DNA from: Peromyscus leucopus | Lineage: Eukaryota > Chordata > Mammalia > Rodentia > Cricetidae | Assembly (NCBI RefSeq): GCF_004664715.2 | Contig: NC_051066.1 | Location: forward strand, 78,809,735-78,873,734 | Reading direction: 5' to 3' | Length of the DNA: 64,000 nucleotides | Shown: piece after piece, positions 25,455 through 37,417 of the stretch | Layout of the letters: the number at the start of each line of letters is the position of its first letter | Position numbering within the stretch: the first letter of the stretch is position 1 | The notes under the pieces: model-generated | What the model was told of the DNA's origin: nothing | The model's input: only the letters and a program-made list of their open reading frames with translations | The model's database searches: none | Position numbers and translations under genes: made by a program

Positions 25455-25650
25455 TGGAGATGGTTCAGTGAGGACCCAAATTTAGACAGATACCCAGCAT
25501 CCACCAGGGAAACCGTGTGGTAGCACATGCCTATAATCCCAGAGCTGGGAGACAGAATGCCAGCCAGTCTAGACAATCAATAGAGCAATAGAGGAAGACA
25601 CCCAGCTTCAACCTCTGGCCTCCACAGGCATCTGAAAACATGTTACAATG
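25455..25650 (+). repeat. B4-like SINE
   Basis: Has gtggagatggttcagtgag and gtagcacatgcctataatcc, a tRNA/7SL composite layout. Confidence 0.55.
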
Positions 25651-25669
25651 GCTAGTGTTATAAAAAAGA

Positions 25670-26020
25670 CAGAATCTAGAATCACTTGGAAGGTGGGCTT
25701 CTGGGCATGCCTGTGGGGGTTATCTTGACTGCATTAATGGAAGTGGACAAATAGATTAGTGGCTTAGTCCACTGTGGGTGGGGACTTGGCCTGGCTGGCT
25801 AGGACCCTGGGCTATCTAAATGGACAAAGGGCACGGAGTACCATGTGTGTGTTTATTGCTTCCTTCTTATATGGTATGTAATGTAGCCAGCCGCTTCAAA
25901 CTCCTTGTCTTCCCCACCATGAAGGGCTGTATCTTAGAACTGGGGCTAAATAAGCCCCTTCTCTCTCAAGTTGCTTTTCTAATGGTGTTTTATCACAGCA
26001 ACAGGAAAAGAAACTAAGAC
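25670..26020 (+). mobile_element. LTR-like rodent repeat (ERVL-related, unassigned)
   Basis: Has ctagaatcacttggaagg, ccactgtgggtggggact, ctaaataagccccttctct and tggtgttttatcacagcaac, in the order of a common rodent LTR-like repeat. Confidence 0.6.
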
Positions 26021-27720
26021 AAACGTTTAAAAAACAAAAACAAAGATCCATGAGCCAGAATACCAGAGTCTAGTGAGCAAGTGTCCTGTGACTTTAGTTG
26101 AGGCGGGCTTAAGGTTTATGGAAGGGCTTTGTCCCAGTTTCCTCTCTTGTCAGGTAGGAAGTTGTTTGACTTTTCAACTCCTGGAGGATTTCTGAGAACC
26201 AGAAGTTTGTAAGAGAGAGCACTGGCTTCCTCAGGCTGGCCGGAACATCCAGCCCTGAGCGCCTGGGTGCTTGAAGAAGGGACCTCGCCTTTAACAAGCT
26301 CGGCTGGTAGGAGGGGGGAAAACTGGGCAGGAAGCAGCCTTTTAACAGCCAAGAAACCGTTAGAATCCATCTCTTCGCCCATGCCGAAGCCTGGCCTGCC
26401 CCACCCAGCCCCTGTCCACTATCAAGGACACTTGCCTGCTATCAGAAGCCCTGGGGGGCAGTTTTCCCTGCTTTATCAAGGACCTGAGGAACATTTCTCC
26501 AACTGAAGATAAGGGATTCCCACAACCACCACCCACACAAACACACTCTTTTTCTTTTCTCCTGGCTACTTAAACTGAGTTTCTGTCATTTTCTGGAAAG
26601 AAGGCATTTTCTACCTGGATCTGCAGTGGCGTGTGGAGAGGCAGGTAAGACGTGCTTGACTAGTTCATTCATTCCTTCAATAGTACTCAGAGAGTGCCAC
26701 ATACCACCAGATGCTCTTAGGTTCAATTCTGAACAGTGCTGGGAGCCAGCAGTCTAACGGTCCTAACATGGGAGTTCACAAAGCGGGGGTCTGAGCTTGG
26801 AGTTTGATCCTGCAAAGTTATGTTCTGATGTAGTTGGTCTGGAGGGATGTGCTGTGAAAGGACTTCCCTATGGAAGGACTCTTTGAGTTGATGGAGTGTG
26901 TAAGTGTGTGTAGCAATCAGTCAGACTTCACTCTTGCTTTCCACGTAGCTGTTTTGGGGTTAAAAAGATGCCTCGCATTTCCAAAGACTGGCTGCTGCTT
27001 CATGCCGGCCCTGTTTCCCATCCCGAGTCACCACTGCGTGACCTCGTGAAGGTTAGGATGGAAATGGCTTACTGGAGTGATAGGGAGGCCAGCATAAACC
27101 TGGAGGGGACTCTTTCAAAATTCAATCTGCTTTGCAAAAGATGCCAGATAAAAGATATTTCCAGATGGAGGGCCACACAGGAAATACAAATGGAATATTT
27201 TTTGATGGTTCTTTCTTTGTGAGATCTGATTCGAGAGGCTCCTCCTGCAATAGCCTGAAAGTGTAGGGAGAGGAGTTGGCTCTCTTCAGCCCTGCTGCCT
27301 TTGGAAGACACTGTGGTCTTCCAGGCTTTGAAAAGTATGGATGTGTAGGAGACCCCTTCTCCCACGTTCACGGATGGAGGCTACGCCTGCTACATGGTCA
27401 GACATGTTGGGTTATGAATGAATGGTTGTGTATAATGACCAACGTACTGGTTCTCTGGCCTCCAAGCCAAGCAGGCTTCCACAAAGACAGCTGTCAGGAA
27501 TTTGAGGGTTGGCATAGTTTCAAAAAGCCTACGAGGCCAGGGGTGACCATTGAGGAGTATCTCACAGCTCATGGGTCTGCCTTCACTGTAGAACTGGGAA
27601 TGTTAAAAAAGGGACCATGGAGCCTGAGAAGGCTGTGAGCTCCCGACACTACACAGAAAATTCTGCCTGTGGGACAGATATGCAGCCAGGGAATGGCCGT
27701 TAACTTTCACCAGGCTTCTT
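26021..27720. other. Intergenic, nothing recognised
   Basis: No repeats or coding resemblance; possibly unique sequence. Confidence 0.45.
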
Positions 27721-27739
27721 TGTGTGTGTAGTAAAACAT

Positions 27740-28960
27740 ATATAAAATTTTATGGTAAATACACACAAAATCTACCGCCTAACCACTCCCAAGTGCGCAG
27801 TTCAGTGACTTTGGACACATTCATATTACCGTGTGCAGCCATCACCCACCATCTATCTCCAGGGCCTGTCTTTTTTAATCTTCCCCAAGTGAAATGCTAG
27901 ATCTAGTAAACAATAACTCCCCACTTCAGTGCCATTCTACTCTCTGGCTTTACAAATGTGACTCCTCTAAGCACCTCCTAAGAGTGAAGTCATAGCTGAT
28001 TGTCTTAGTGACAGCTTACTCCACTTAGCTTAATGTCCGTCCTCAGGGTTCATCCACATTTCAATGTGAGTCAGATGAGTCAGAGTTGCCTTTCTCTTTG
28101 AGATGGAACAGTGTGGCATTATCTGTGCATGGCTCTACCTTCTAATTCATTCATCTATCAATGAACACACAGGTCACCTTTGTCTACTGTGACCAATACC
28201 ACTACGGATATGAGTATGCAAATAATCTGTCCAGGTCCTTGTTTTCAATTATTGGAGGTATTTATCCAGAGGAGAGAATGTTGAATCATATGGAAATTCG
28301 ATTTCATATGATTTTAGAGAAACTACCATACTGTTTTTGTAATGGCTATTACTGTTTCTTTTTACCATCCACAGAGTATAAGTATTCCAATTTCTTCAGA
28401 GCTTTGCCAACACTTGGTATTTTCAGTTGCTTTTATTTTTGTTTTGTTTTCAGTTTTGGTGCCAGAGATGGAAGCCAGGGTTCCACCACCCTGAACAACC
28501 ATGCCTGAGCACACAGGCACTCTTGCATCTAAGCAATATCCTCCGCCCACTCTCACGTCCCCTTCTTATAGCAGCCAATTATGATAGGTATGGAGCAGTG
28601 TCTTCTTGTGGGCTTGATTTTCAGGTGTTCAATGATGAGTGATGGTGAACATGTTGGTGTGTTTATTGGGTACCTTCTTTGGAGAAATCTGTACGCAAGG
28701 TCTTTGCTCACTTTTAAATTGGATTGCTTGTCTGGTTTTTGTTTTCTTCCATGCTCTGGATCCTCAGCTCCAATCAGACAGATCATTAGTAAATACACTA
28801 TGCCATCACAGGATTACACTACTTTCCACTCTGTTGATGATGTCCCTTCGTGTCCAAAATCACTTAGTTTTGATGTAGTCAAATTTGCCTATTTCTAATA
28901 TTGCTACCTTTGCCTTTAGTGTGCTACCGAGGAATTCACTGCTGATCCCAATGTCACAAA
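27740..28960 (-). mobile_element. Old L1 LINE 3' region, antisense, with an inserted SINE
   Basis: Ordered matches to the reverse complement of the L1 ORF2 3' end: gcagccatcacccaccatct, caggttcatccac-like, gaatcatatggaaattcg, ttctttggagaaatctgt. The reading frame is broken. The part 28430-28560 is a different, ID- or B1-like, insertion. Confidence 0.75.
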
Positions 28961-28984
28961 GCATTTCCTCTCAGCTTTCTTCCA

Positions 28985-29115
28985 AGAGACTTACAGTAAT
29001 CATTGGTATTTACTGAGCACTTACTTTATGCTGGGCACTGTGCTCCATCCACCACACACAGTATCTCAGTTACTACTCCTAACCCTGCCGTTACCAATGC
29101 CTCTGTTTTATCAAT
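28985..29115 (-). repeat. MIR SINE
   Basis: Has tttactgagcacttacttta and ctgggcactgtgctccat. Confidence 0.75.
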
Positions 29116-30160
29116 GGGATTGGCTTTAGATGACCCTGATAGTGAGTTGTGAAGTAGAGTTAAAATTAGGTTTCTTTATATTAAAGCCTCTATGCTTAGT
29201 CATTCTATTTTAGCCCCAGAACTTCGAAGCAGGGGCAAAAGAGATACTCCAGATAGCGATAAAAGAGTAGACAGTGCATAGACCATGTGTACCAGGAGGG
29301 TGTTTGAGACCACTGCAGAATTGATGGGAGGGGTCAGAGGCTCGGTTTGTGGAACAGAGGTGGGCAAGGATGGGGCCCCTTCATGGGCGAAGAGAGGAAC
29401 TTGGCCTTGATCTGTAAAAAGGACAGAATCACACCCAGAACATCAGCTCTAACCTTCAGTTCACTTCTTTCCTTTAGAGAAAAATGGGACAACTGAGGCC
29501 TCAAAAGATTGGGCTGTTGTAAATTCTGGCATAAGATGATGAAAAACTAATAGTATTCCAGACAGGCTAGGTTAGCCGTATGGAAATGAGGGGCGATCAA
29601 AGAGAAGCCGGGAGCTGGTGCTTACGGCAGGGCTCCTCCCTCGGTAACAGGTCTCCCCTGTAACTGGGCCCACCACGGATGTGAACCAAACTCTGCGTCT
29701 CTCTTGGTTCCTAACTCAGAGAGACACGCGGACAGGCTGTGGGGGTAGGCATCATCAAAGTCTCCTTCCTCTGCCAGGCCCAGTACACTCAGTTTCCCCA
29801 TCAGCACCTTGGTCCCAGCTCCCTCACCCCTTCCTCCAATGGAAGGTACATCTGGGATGCAGGCTCTCAAACCAGGGACCCCTGAGTCTGAAGAGCCAGT
29901 GACCATGGCAGAGTCCTGTTTCTACCCCTTTGAGTTGCTTTCCTGAGCCTGAGGCTAGGCCAGGCCTTTGTGATCCTATCCCATGAGTTCTCAAAGGGTC
30001 TGTCTCCATAGCATGAAAGGGAAGGCAGATGCCCCCAGCAAGGCTACCGACTCCCCTGCTTGGGCTAAGCTTTCATGTGGCAGGACTGGTTATCCATCTA
30101 TCTCCAGGCAGAAAGAGCTCTCTGATTGACTTTCCCTCTAAAGTTCTTTGCTTAATTAAT
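29116..30160. other. Intergenic, nothing recognised
   Basis: No repeat or gene is clear. Confidence 0.45.
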
Positions 30161-30164
30161 TCTA

Positions 30165-30360
30165 ATAATAGCTGCCGCCGATGAGTTCTTGCTCCATGAT
30201 GATCACCGTGCTGAGCATTTGGCATGCATGATCTCATTTTATTCCTACAACCCCATGATGAAGATATTATTATCCCTATTTTGCACATGATGAAATTGAA
30301 GCTCTGCCCTGTTACATAATTTGCCTAAAACCCTGTGAAGGAGCCGGGACTCAAGCACAA
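30165..30360 (-). repeat. MIR SINE
   Basis: Has cgtgctgagcatttggcatg, tattatccctattttgcaca and ctcaagcacaagcc. Confidence 0.7.
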
Positions 30361-30549
30361 GCCAGTCTAACTCGAAAGCCTGGGACTCGCTGCGTTCTCT
30401 GCCTGGATCTTGGTGAGAGGGGGATCCTACAGTGGCAGGTCACATGTCAAAGTGCCTTGTTTGCTGACGCCACCTGGATCTCAGCGTTTCTGGAAGCCAA
30501 AAGATTTATGTCTTTCAAAAATGAAACTCCCAAACAGAAATCAAAACTC

Positions 30550-30662
30550 TCATGCATAGCTATGGTCCTAGAAACTTGAGAGACTGACATTTGTGGGCTG
30601 CTTGAGTTCATGAGTTCAAGGTCAGCCTGGTTCCCAATAGTGAGATCCTGTCTCAAAAACAA
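30550..30662 (+). repeat. Old B1 (PB1-like) SINE
   Basis: Has gagttcaaggtcagcctggt and gagatcctgtctcaaaaac. Confidence 0.75.
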
Positions 30663-30868
30663 ATGAATATGAAACTACCTCTAAACTATTGGCCCCAATA
30701 TTAATTATATCTATGCCTGTATTCTTCATTTAAATATAATACTCGAGAAAGACAAGAGGGAGTGACCCTTTTTGAGAAGCCCACACCCACGTGCTTGGGC
30801 ATCTCTAACTTTTTCTCCTAACCTTCAGGCTTAAACACATCTTTTACTAAAGCAAAACCCCATTTAAG

Positions 30869-30869
<1 letters not shown>

Positions 30870-30915
<46 letters not shown>
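30870..30915 (+). repeat. (AC)n microsatellite
   Basis: Perfect AC run. Confidence 0.95.
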
Positions 30916-30918
<3 letters not shown>

Positions 30919-31759
30919 AGAGAGTGCGCAGGCAGAGAGAGAGGAAGAAGGGACATAACAGCCATAGAGAGAGTAACGTAGAGCCCTCTTGCTTTGTTGC
31001 AGGGAATAAAAAAGGACTGGTGTGATTCAGTCATAAAGCCTGGAGGGGGAGAGGTCATGGGTATGGTACATATCAGATGGCAAGGTCTTCCAGGACCACA
31101 TCAGGTATCTGGACTTCACATGTGGTGAACCTGGGTCCTGTGCACTGTGGTGTGTTACTTCGCTGAGACCGTCTCTACAGCTACAGAGAAGGGTTCCTAG
31201 AAACAGAGCGCAGTGGCAGCTCTGTGAGTCTCTTTACCCAGCTCTGGCTCACCTTGAACTTGAGCAGCCAAGGAACTCAAGGTCCAGTACCCAGTGTGGG
31301 AGGGGTCAGTCACAGCAGGAGAGGGAGTCAAGTTGACTCTCATTTGCCCAGCCTGTTAAAGGGTTTGAATCATCAGCATTCTGCTGAAGATGACTGTCAA
31401 TGGCTCCGAAGTTCTACAGAAACATAGTCTTCGCCAGTTTCCTCCCAAGAGCCTCGTCCGTTTCATTTCCCTGAGTCCTGTAAAGATGTAGGAGACTGTG
31501 TTGTGAAAGTCCCAGCGTACAGATGTGGAAGAAGAGCAGAGAGCTGGGCCACAAGCCAAAGGTCAACAGAGGCAGAGCTGCTGTGGGTGAAGCACGGGTA
31601 AGCTCACCAGGAGGGAAGCCCTGCAAACTCCAGCTGCTGCAAGGAGGAAATCAGACTTCCCTGCTTTTCTCAGATCCCTTCCAGTAGGGCTAGCTATGAG
31701 CTGTGCTCGGTTAAGATCTGTGTGGAACTGACATTTCAGGACGTTCCCTTCTGTGTTCG

Positions 31760-32095
31760 ATTCCCCCCCCCCCCCCCCCCCGTCTCTCCCTCCCCCATCT
31801 CTATCATACAACAGATACACACATTTGATCTTGTGAAGGCCAGAGGTCAACATCAGTGTTTTCTTCCATCGCTCTCCACTCTTTTTTTTTTTTTTTTTTT
31901 GAGACAGGGTCTCTCACTGAACTTAGAAATCAATGATGGATTACTCTGGCTGGTTACAAGCTACAGGGACCCCCTGTTTCTGCAGCCCTGGGGTTAGAGA
32001 AGCTGCCAAGCTTTTTCAATGGTGCTTGGGATAAGAACTCGGGCTCAAAAGGCTTGTGTGGCAAGCACTTTACTCACTGATCCCAATCCCTAGCC
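31760..32095 (-). repeat. B2/B3-type SINE with internal B1-like piece and C and T runs
   Basis: C run at 31766-31781; tgaaggccagaggtcaacat; T run at 31880-31901 and gagacagggtctctcact; end gcaagcactttactcactga. This looks like a composite or nested antisense SINE. Confidence 0.65.
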
Positions 32096-32399
32096 ACTGG
32101 CCTCTTAGTTCTCAAAGGTGACTCTAAGTGACTGGGAGGCAGGAAGTCACTTAATAAAATCGGAATGTGGCTGGAGCATACCACACAGCAGGGAAACAGT
32201 GAAATTGCCAGCAGCTATCCCAGGTCTGATGTGCACAGTCCTAGGTTATTAACTGAAATATGGGGAGCCCTAGCCTGAAGTTTTGCAAATGCTCAGTCTC
32301 ACTTCAGCTCCTCCCGAGGCACCCCAGTCTCAGCTGTCTCTGGCGGATGTCTTGATTGGCTGGAAGATTGGTGCTTCTTGATGTGGTGATGATTGCACT

Positions 32400-32640
32400 G
32401 GAGGATGGGGTAATAGCAACCGCTATCATTTCTGAGCATTTTCTAGGCACCATCATCGTACAAAGCATTTTTGCACATATTATCCCACCAAAAATCCCTA
32501 TAAGATGAACAGGCAACCAGCCCAGTGACATTGACCCTGCTCTATCCCCTATTGAACTTCTTTATGGAACTTCCATGTGACAGATATAGAAATTGAGGTT
32601 CAGAGAGGTGAAGTAACTTCCCCCACATCTCACATCAGAG
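32400..32640 (-). repeat. MIR SINE
   Basis: Has gagcattttctaggcacca, tattatcccacc, gaggttcagagaggtgaag. Confidence 0.7.
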
Positions 32641-33174
32641 TTCTGTCTATGTAACTCCTGTATCCATTCTCCTAAGACTCAAATGATAGGGATTTAAAAG
32701 AAAAAAAAAATTATTTGAGACTCTTTCCTCCAAACCTGACTTGTTTATCACTAAGGTTACCAACATAACTAACTGGCCCTGAAAGGTTCCCAAATGAGTC
32801 TGCAAATGCTGATGAGACTCATTTCAGCTTCTCCCACAGTACCCGGTGGTACCCGATGGTCCCCATGGTCCCTGAGTCTCAGCCTTCTCTGAAGGATGTC
32901 CTGATTGGCTGAAAGTCAGATGCCTATGGCAACTGAATGTTTTAAGAATTTTGCATGTTTAAAATCATATCAAGAGAGGGCTTTATTTTTGTTACTGTCA
33001 CAGCTAACAAGATAAATGTCATAATTCAGCTTCTAATGGTTGGAAGGGGGAAAAAGTCAATTGTCATGGTTGGAATTTTCCTAGTAGAAGTCCACTTTAG
33101 CAAAGAAATGTAATCATAGTCACTTGATACACTTCTTCCCTAGAAAAATAACTGTAAATGTACTAAGAAGGACA

Positions 33175-33196
33175 AAAAAAAAAAAAAAAAAAAAAG
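33175..33196 (+). repeat. Poly-A tract
   Basis: About 21 A in a row; no SINE body is recognised before it. Confidence 0.9.
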
Positions 33197-33229
33197 GAAA
33201 TTCCCAGTGAAGGAAAAAAATAATCCATC

Positions 33230-33640
33230 TGGGGTCACATTTATCATGCAGACTGATTCAGACTTCTGACATTCTTATCTCAGAAAGGAAACTTGGAAAA
33301 ATGTCTGAACTTCAGGATATTTAATATTTTTGAGGGTGGAATTACAGCTTAGCCCTGCTGGGTAGGGATCAAGAGAGAACATCTTTAGCTCTCTGGAATC
33401 ATTTTACACATTCAAATCGCCTCTGAGTGGCTGAATCTCTCCTGATCACGGCAGTTACTGGTTGCTATGGGAAGATACGATAAGGTCATGATTGCTTTAA
33501 AGTCAGTCATAATAAAAACACATTTTGAGACTGGATTCTAAATGTTATACTTAAATTTGGGTGACTTAATTGCCCATAGAATAGGAATGAAGTCCCACCA
33601 GTAGACAGTAATTTCTTACAGCCACTGTGTGTGAAATTGA
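33230..33640. promoter_or_regulatory. Candidate GATA/ETS regulatory block upstream of LMO2
   Basis: SINE-free sequence with ttatct beside ggaaac (about 33275-33290) and agatacgataagg (about 33472-33484), that is, several GATA-type sites near an ETS core. LMO2 is controlled by GATA/ETS/TAL1 enhancers in blood cells. This assignment is inferred from motifs only. Confidence 0.35.
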
Positions 33641-33904
33641 AATCTCAAGATATCATATCATATATGCACCTTCTCGAAGAAGGCTCTCCCCAAAGAGTTG
33701 TGAAAGATAAGAAATTGACCCAAAGTCGTGTGCACGCCTCTCTTTTTCCTCTTTAACACACTCAGGTCAAAGCAAAGGCATCTTACTAAAAAGAATATTT
33801 ATGCCTGGAGTTGGCCATTCCAAAGTTACCTCTCGGAGCCCAAGGAGATATTTATTTTAATAACCAACTTTCTCTGTGGATAATCGGAGCAAGGAAAGTG
33901 GTAA

Positions 33905-33952
33905 CATGTATGTATGTATGTATGTATGTATGTATGTATGTATGTATGTATG
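33905..33952 (+). repeat. (TATG)n microsatellite
   Basis: About 12 perfect TATG units. A degenerate MIR tail (33965-34065) follows. Confidence 0.95.
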
Positions 33953-34254
33953 TTACACCAAACCTTCCAGTAAGTAAGTTCCATTATTCCCATTTTACTA
34001 ACAAGGGTGCTGAGAATGTAAGCTCATGCTGTTCAGCCTGGTTCACAGGGCGGTAAAAGGCAGATTAGAATATAGGCAAAATCCTCAGCCATGCTCTCCA
34101 TTCTGCGTCTTGAGGGCACTTTTCTTAGTCACATGAGCTGGTAGAGTTTAAATCAACCCCAAGCAATCTGGTTCCAGAGCCTCAGCGTTAAAACATCACT
34201 AGTAAGTAGATAAACTGCACATCACAACCCATGTATTGTTATTGTTTCTCGTTC

Positions 34255-34395
34255 TTCTTTTGGTTTTATTTGTGAGACAGCGTCTCATGTAACCCAGACC
34301 GACCTTCAACTAGTTTTGTAGGGGAGGATGACTTAGAATTCCTAATCCCCCTGCCTCCACCTGGGATTCCCGGCCTATGCCACCACGACCAGTGT
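34255..34395 (-). repeat. Diverged B1 SINE
   Basis: Antisense: tgagacagcgtctcatgtaa and ctatgccaccacgaccag. Confidence 0.65.
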
Positions 34396-34599
34396 TTATT
34401 TTCACTTCAGATAGAAATGAAAGTAGAAGAATAGGTTACACATTTATCATATAGTTTAGGCTTGCCTAAACATTGTAAAGATTTTTATTTTTAATGAAAA
34501 AAAAAAAACCAATCAAGGACCTAAATAGGAAACTGTCTTTTTATATACTGAAGGTGGGTTCTGGACCAACACAAGAGCATGCACACAGACACAGATTTT

Positions 34600-34776
34600 T
34601 ATTATTATTATTATTTTTTTTTTTTTTGGTTTTTTCAAGACAGGGTTTCTCTGTGTAGCTTTGTGCCTTTCCTGGGACTCACTTGGTAGCCCAGGCTGGC
34701 CTCGAACTCACAGAGATCCGCCTGGCTCTGCCTCCCGAGTGCTGGGATTAAAGGCGTGCAGCACCACGCCCGGCTC
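34600..34776 (-). repeat. Young cricetid-type B1 SINE with 14-bp target duplication
   Basis: Near-intact antisense B1. It has the insert ctttgtgcctttcctggga that I associate with hamster and deer-mouse B1. It is flanked by cagacacagatttt at 34586-34599 and 34777-34790. It supports the cricetid call. Confidence 0.95.
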
Positions 34777-35751
34777 CAGACACAGATTTTAATTATCATC
34801 TTCCAGTTCACAAACTTCAGGACATGGAGACAAGTAATGACAGGAATCTGTAGGTAGTGAGTCAGGTTACTACTAGTGAGAATACAAATGCGGATTTGGT
34901 TCTGTACGGGGACGTTAAGCATCCAGGGATTCACTTCTGACTGACTTCTGATGGCAGTCATCTTCCAGGGTGAGCTGATCTAGGCTGAAAAAAAAAAATC
35001 TTTAAAATGGGGATGAATTACCTATGGCCTTGATAAAACAATGGATTCTGAAAGCACTTGGGGAGTTTTCCTCTTTACAAGCCTCAGGACTGGCATCGTC
35101 ATAAGCTAACGAGCCTTGAACAATCATTTCTGAACCCAGTTTCAAGGAAGTCAAGGCCCAGGGGAACCCAAGTTTTTCTCCCTGGAAAAGGGGCTAGCTA
35201 GAGTCCTCTTCTTCCCTTCTGTATTTCTTTCTCCGTCTAGAACTTGCTTTCATGCTTGAAGGAGAAACCTGAACTCCAGATCAAGCCTGCCTTTTTCGTT
35301 GCTTTATATAGGGTAAAATAATAGTTAAGTAATAACTGTAAGATCCTTGATTATTGGAAAGGCACTTCCTCTGGTCCGAGTATTGCGGGCACTTTACAGA
35401 GAGGGCAAGCCGAAGCGCTGGAGTCTGCTCTTTGAAAGATGCTGAGGGAGGGAATTCTGTGGCCAGCAGATGGAGAGGAGACCCGGACAGTGTGGTCCCT
35501 CCCAGCCACCCTCCCCGCGGGATTAGCTGCCCCTAGCACTGCTCAGGCGCACCCGACGACGCGTGAGGGGCCTGATCGCACAGCTCGCGTCCCCTCTCTG
35601 GAGCTCAGTCGCAGTCACAAGCTCGCCGCCAGCAGAGCCGCGCTGTCCCCGGCATCCCAGAGCATCGCGACCCGTGGACCTGGGACCTCGAACCCAAGAC
35701 GAGCGCGCTCGGGCCAGGCACTAGGAACGCTTGCGTTTCTGCAGGTGCTTA

Positions 35752-35796
35752 TTTCACATTCTTGTCTTTTCTTTCCCGCTGGAGCGGCTGGTTTCA
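35752..35796 (+). other. Possible 3' splice site for transcripts from more distal promoters
   Basis: A pyrimidine-rich stretch ending ggtttcag at about 35797 looks like an acceptor. LMO2 is known in other mammals to have distal and intermediate promoters whose 5' exons splice into this area. This site is only a candidate. Confidence 0.3.
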
Positions 35797-35899
35797 GTCT
35801 GAAACCAAAAGGGAAAGGCAGAAGAAGGGGACCCTGAGAAGGACGAATTAGTAGCAGCAGCACAGCTTCTTGCCCCTGGAGAGGTGCTCAGGGGAGACT

Positions 35900-36336
35900 G
35901 CAGTCTCCGAAGCGGGGCCCCTTTAAGAAGCTAAGTCAGTGCTGCTGCTGCTGCTGTTTGGATTGCTAATCCCCAGGAGCCCCGTTTAAAAAAAAAAAAA
36001 AAATGGAAAAAAAGGGGAGGGGGCGGGCAGCTGTCTCTTTAAATGTGATTTCCTTCTATTGTATTTGAATCGTGATCAGGAAAAAGGAAATGAAACCAGA
36101 GACAGAGGGAAGCTGAGCGAAAATAGACCTTCGCGAGAGAGGAGGGAGCCCGGGGAGAGTCGCGCGGTCCGCTCCCCGCCCCCAGGCCGCCGCCCCCTCT
36201 CTGCCCTCGGCGCCCCGACCCCGGCGAAGGTGCGAGGGGCTCGGGGCGGCCGGGCGGAGCCTGCGACTGCGCGCGATCGGGACCGGGCGGCGGCGGCGGC
36301 GGCAGCGGCGGCTGTGGTGACGGCAGCGGGACCGGG
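35900..36336 (+). promoter_or_regulatory. LMO2: LMO2 proximal promoter and start of 5' untranslated exon
   Basis: Sequence directly upstream of the coding 5' exon. A CTG run (about 35938-35957) and an A-rich tract precede a GC box (GGGGCGGG, 36020-36027), an E-box CAGCTG (36028-36033) and several ETS cores (TTCC 36050-36053; GGAA 36079-36082 and 36086-36089). The human LMO2 proximal promoter is known to be driven by ETS factors (FLI1, ELF1, ETS1), so the cluster fits. No clear TATA box is placed to decide the start site, which probably falls between about 36050 and 36250. A CGG-rich run at 36288-36313 lies in the likely 5' UTR. Confidence 0.75.
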
Positions 36337-36348
36337 ATGGAAGGTTAA
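36337..36348 (+). promoter_or_regulatory. LMO2: Three-codon upstream ORF when the mini-intron is retained
   Basis: Without splicing, ATG-GAA-GGT-TAA stops at once. This leaves a minimal uORF 301 nt before the canonical ATG. The uORF ATG has a stronger context than the canonical one. Confidence 0.6.
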
Positions 36349-37354
36349 GTCCTGGGCAGCGGCAGCTGCCGCAGCCGCCGGTGGGAGGCCGGGCTGCTCC
36401 CCGGCCCCCTGCCTCGGCCGCCGCGCGCCGGGCAGCCGGCTGATTCGCTCTCTCTCTTTGGCGTTTGAAGGGAGCGCGGTGACTGTCCTTGAGCGTGGAG
36501 GGGCGAGCTCGCCGGCGGAGCGACCGAGCAAGAGGAGGCGCAGGAGCGGCGGCGCCCGAGCACCCGAGGGGGTCCGAGTCCAGGCAGCCGGCCAGACACG
36601 CGCCACAAAGGGAGCGCCCCCGCCACCCGGCACGCCGCCTCCCTCCCCAATGTCCTCGGCCATCGAAAGGAAGAGCCTGGACCCGTCCGAGTAAGTGTGG
36701 CGCTTCGGTGCCCGCGCCCTCCCCCCACCGGGTCCCAGGCTAGGAGCGAGGGGCTGGCTTCAGGTACGCGCCCGCAGCGTGCCCTTGGTCCCTCGGTGTC
36801 GCAGGGGCTCCCCGTGCCTCTCGGGTGACTCTGGAGACACCGAGAGGGATTGGGCGGCGGAAGCAGTAACAGGGGTCGGTCCCGCGACCCTGCGGGCCGC
36901 TCTGGGCTATCTGGAAAGCTCCCCAAACCTTCACCCGGGCCAGAAAGTTTGCCCAGCAGCAGGCACCTGGAGCTCCGAGGCGCAGGTGCAGTGCAAGGAG
37001 AGTGGATGGGGGGATTCTGCCTCCTCCCTCGTCACTCCTTTGGGTTCCCTTTCTCTTTGTCCAGTTGTCCCTCTGGAAGAGGGGACACTCCAACAGACCG
37101 TTCGAGGGTCCCAGACGGTCTCCTACTCAGCCCCGAGTAGAGCGGCTGCGGTCATTGATGGGGTCCGTCCGTCCACCTGGGAACTGGTTCAGGCCTCCGG
37201 AGACTTTTAAAATAGCTAATTCGGAGTTCCTCCGGGTGCATATTCGCCCCTCCCCGGAGTCTTCTAGTGTGGGCATGCGAACCTCGAAAGTTAGTGCACC
37301 GGTTTTTTGTTGGTGGCGGTTTTTTCTTAATTTTTTTATTATTTTTTTATTTTT

Positions 37355-37417
<63 letters not shown>

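Larger units (their letters stand above)
35440..37260. other. LMO2: CpG-rich island over the LMO2 proximal promoter
   Basis: CpG dinucleotides are frequent here and rare in most of the window. The densest part is 36150-36700. The island covers the promoter, first exon and start of intron 1. Long open frames on both strands in this block follow from high GC content. Confidence 0.8.

Noticed and set aside
28161..28508. 115-residue frame with plausible-looking composition
   Set aside because: Lies within an antisense old L1; not a gene.
35439..35837. 132-residue frame upstream of LMO2
   Set aside because: Lies in the CpG island with no domain or splice support.
36076..36926. Antisense frames of 195 and 193 residues over the LMO2 promoter
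   Set aside because: Explained by GC-rich DNA lacking stop codons; composition is Pro/Ala/Arg-rich with no domain.
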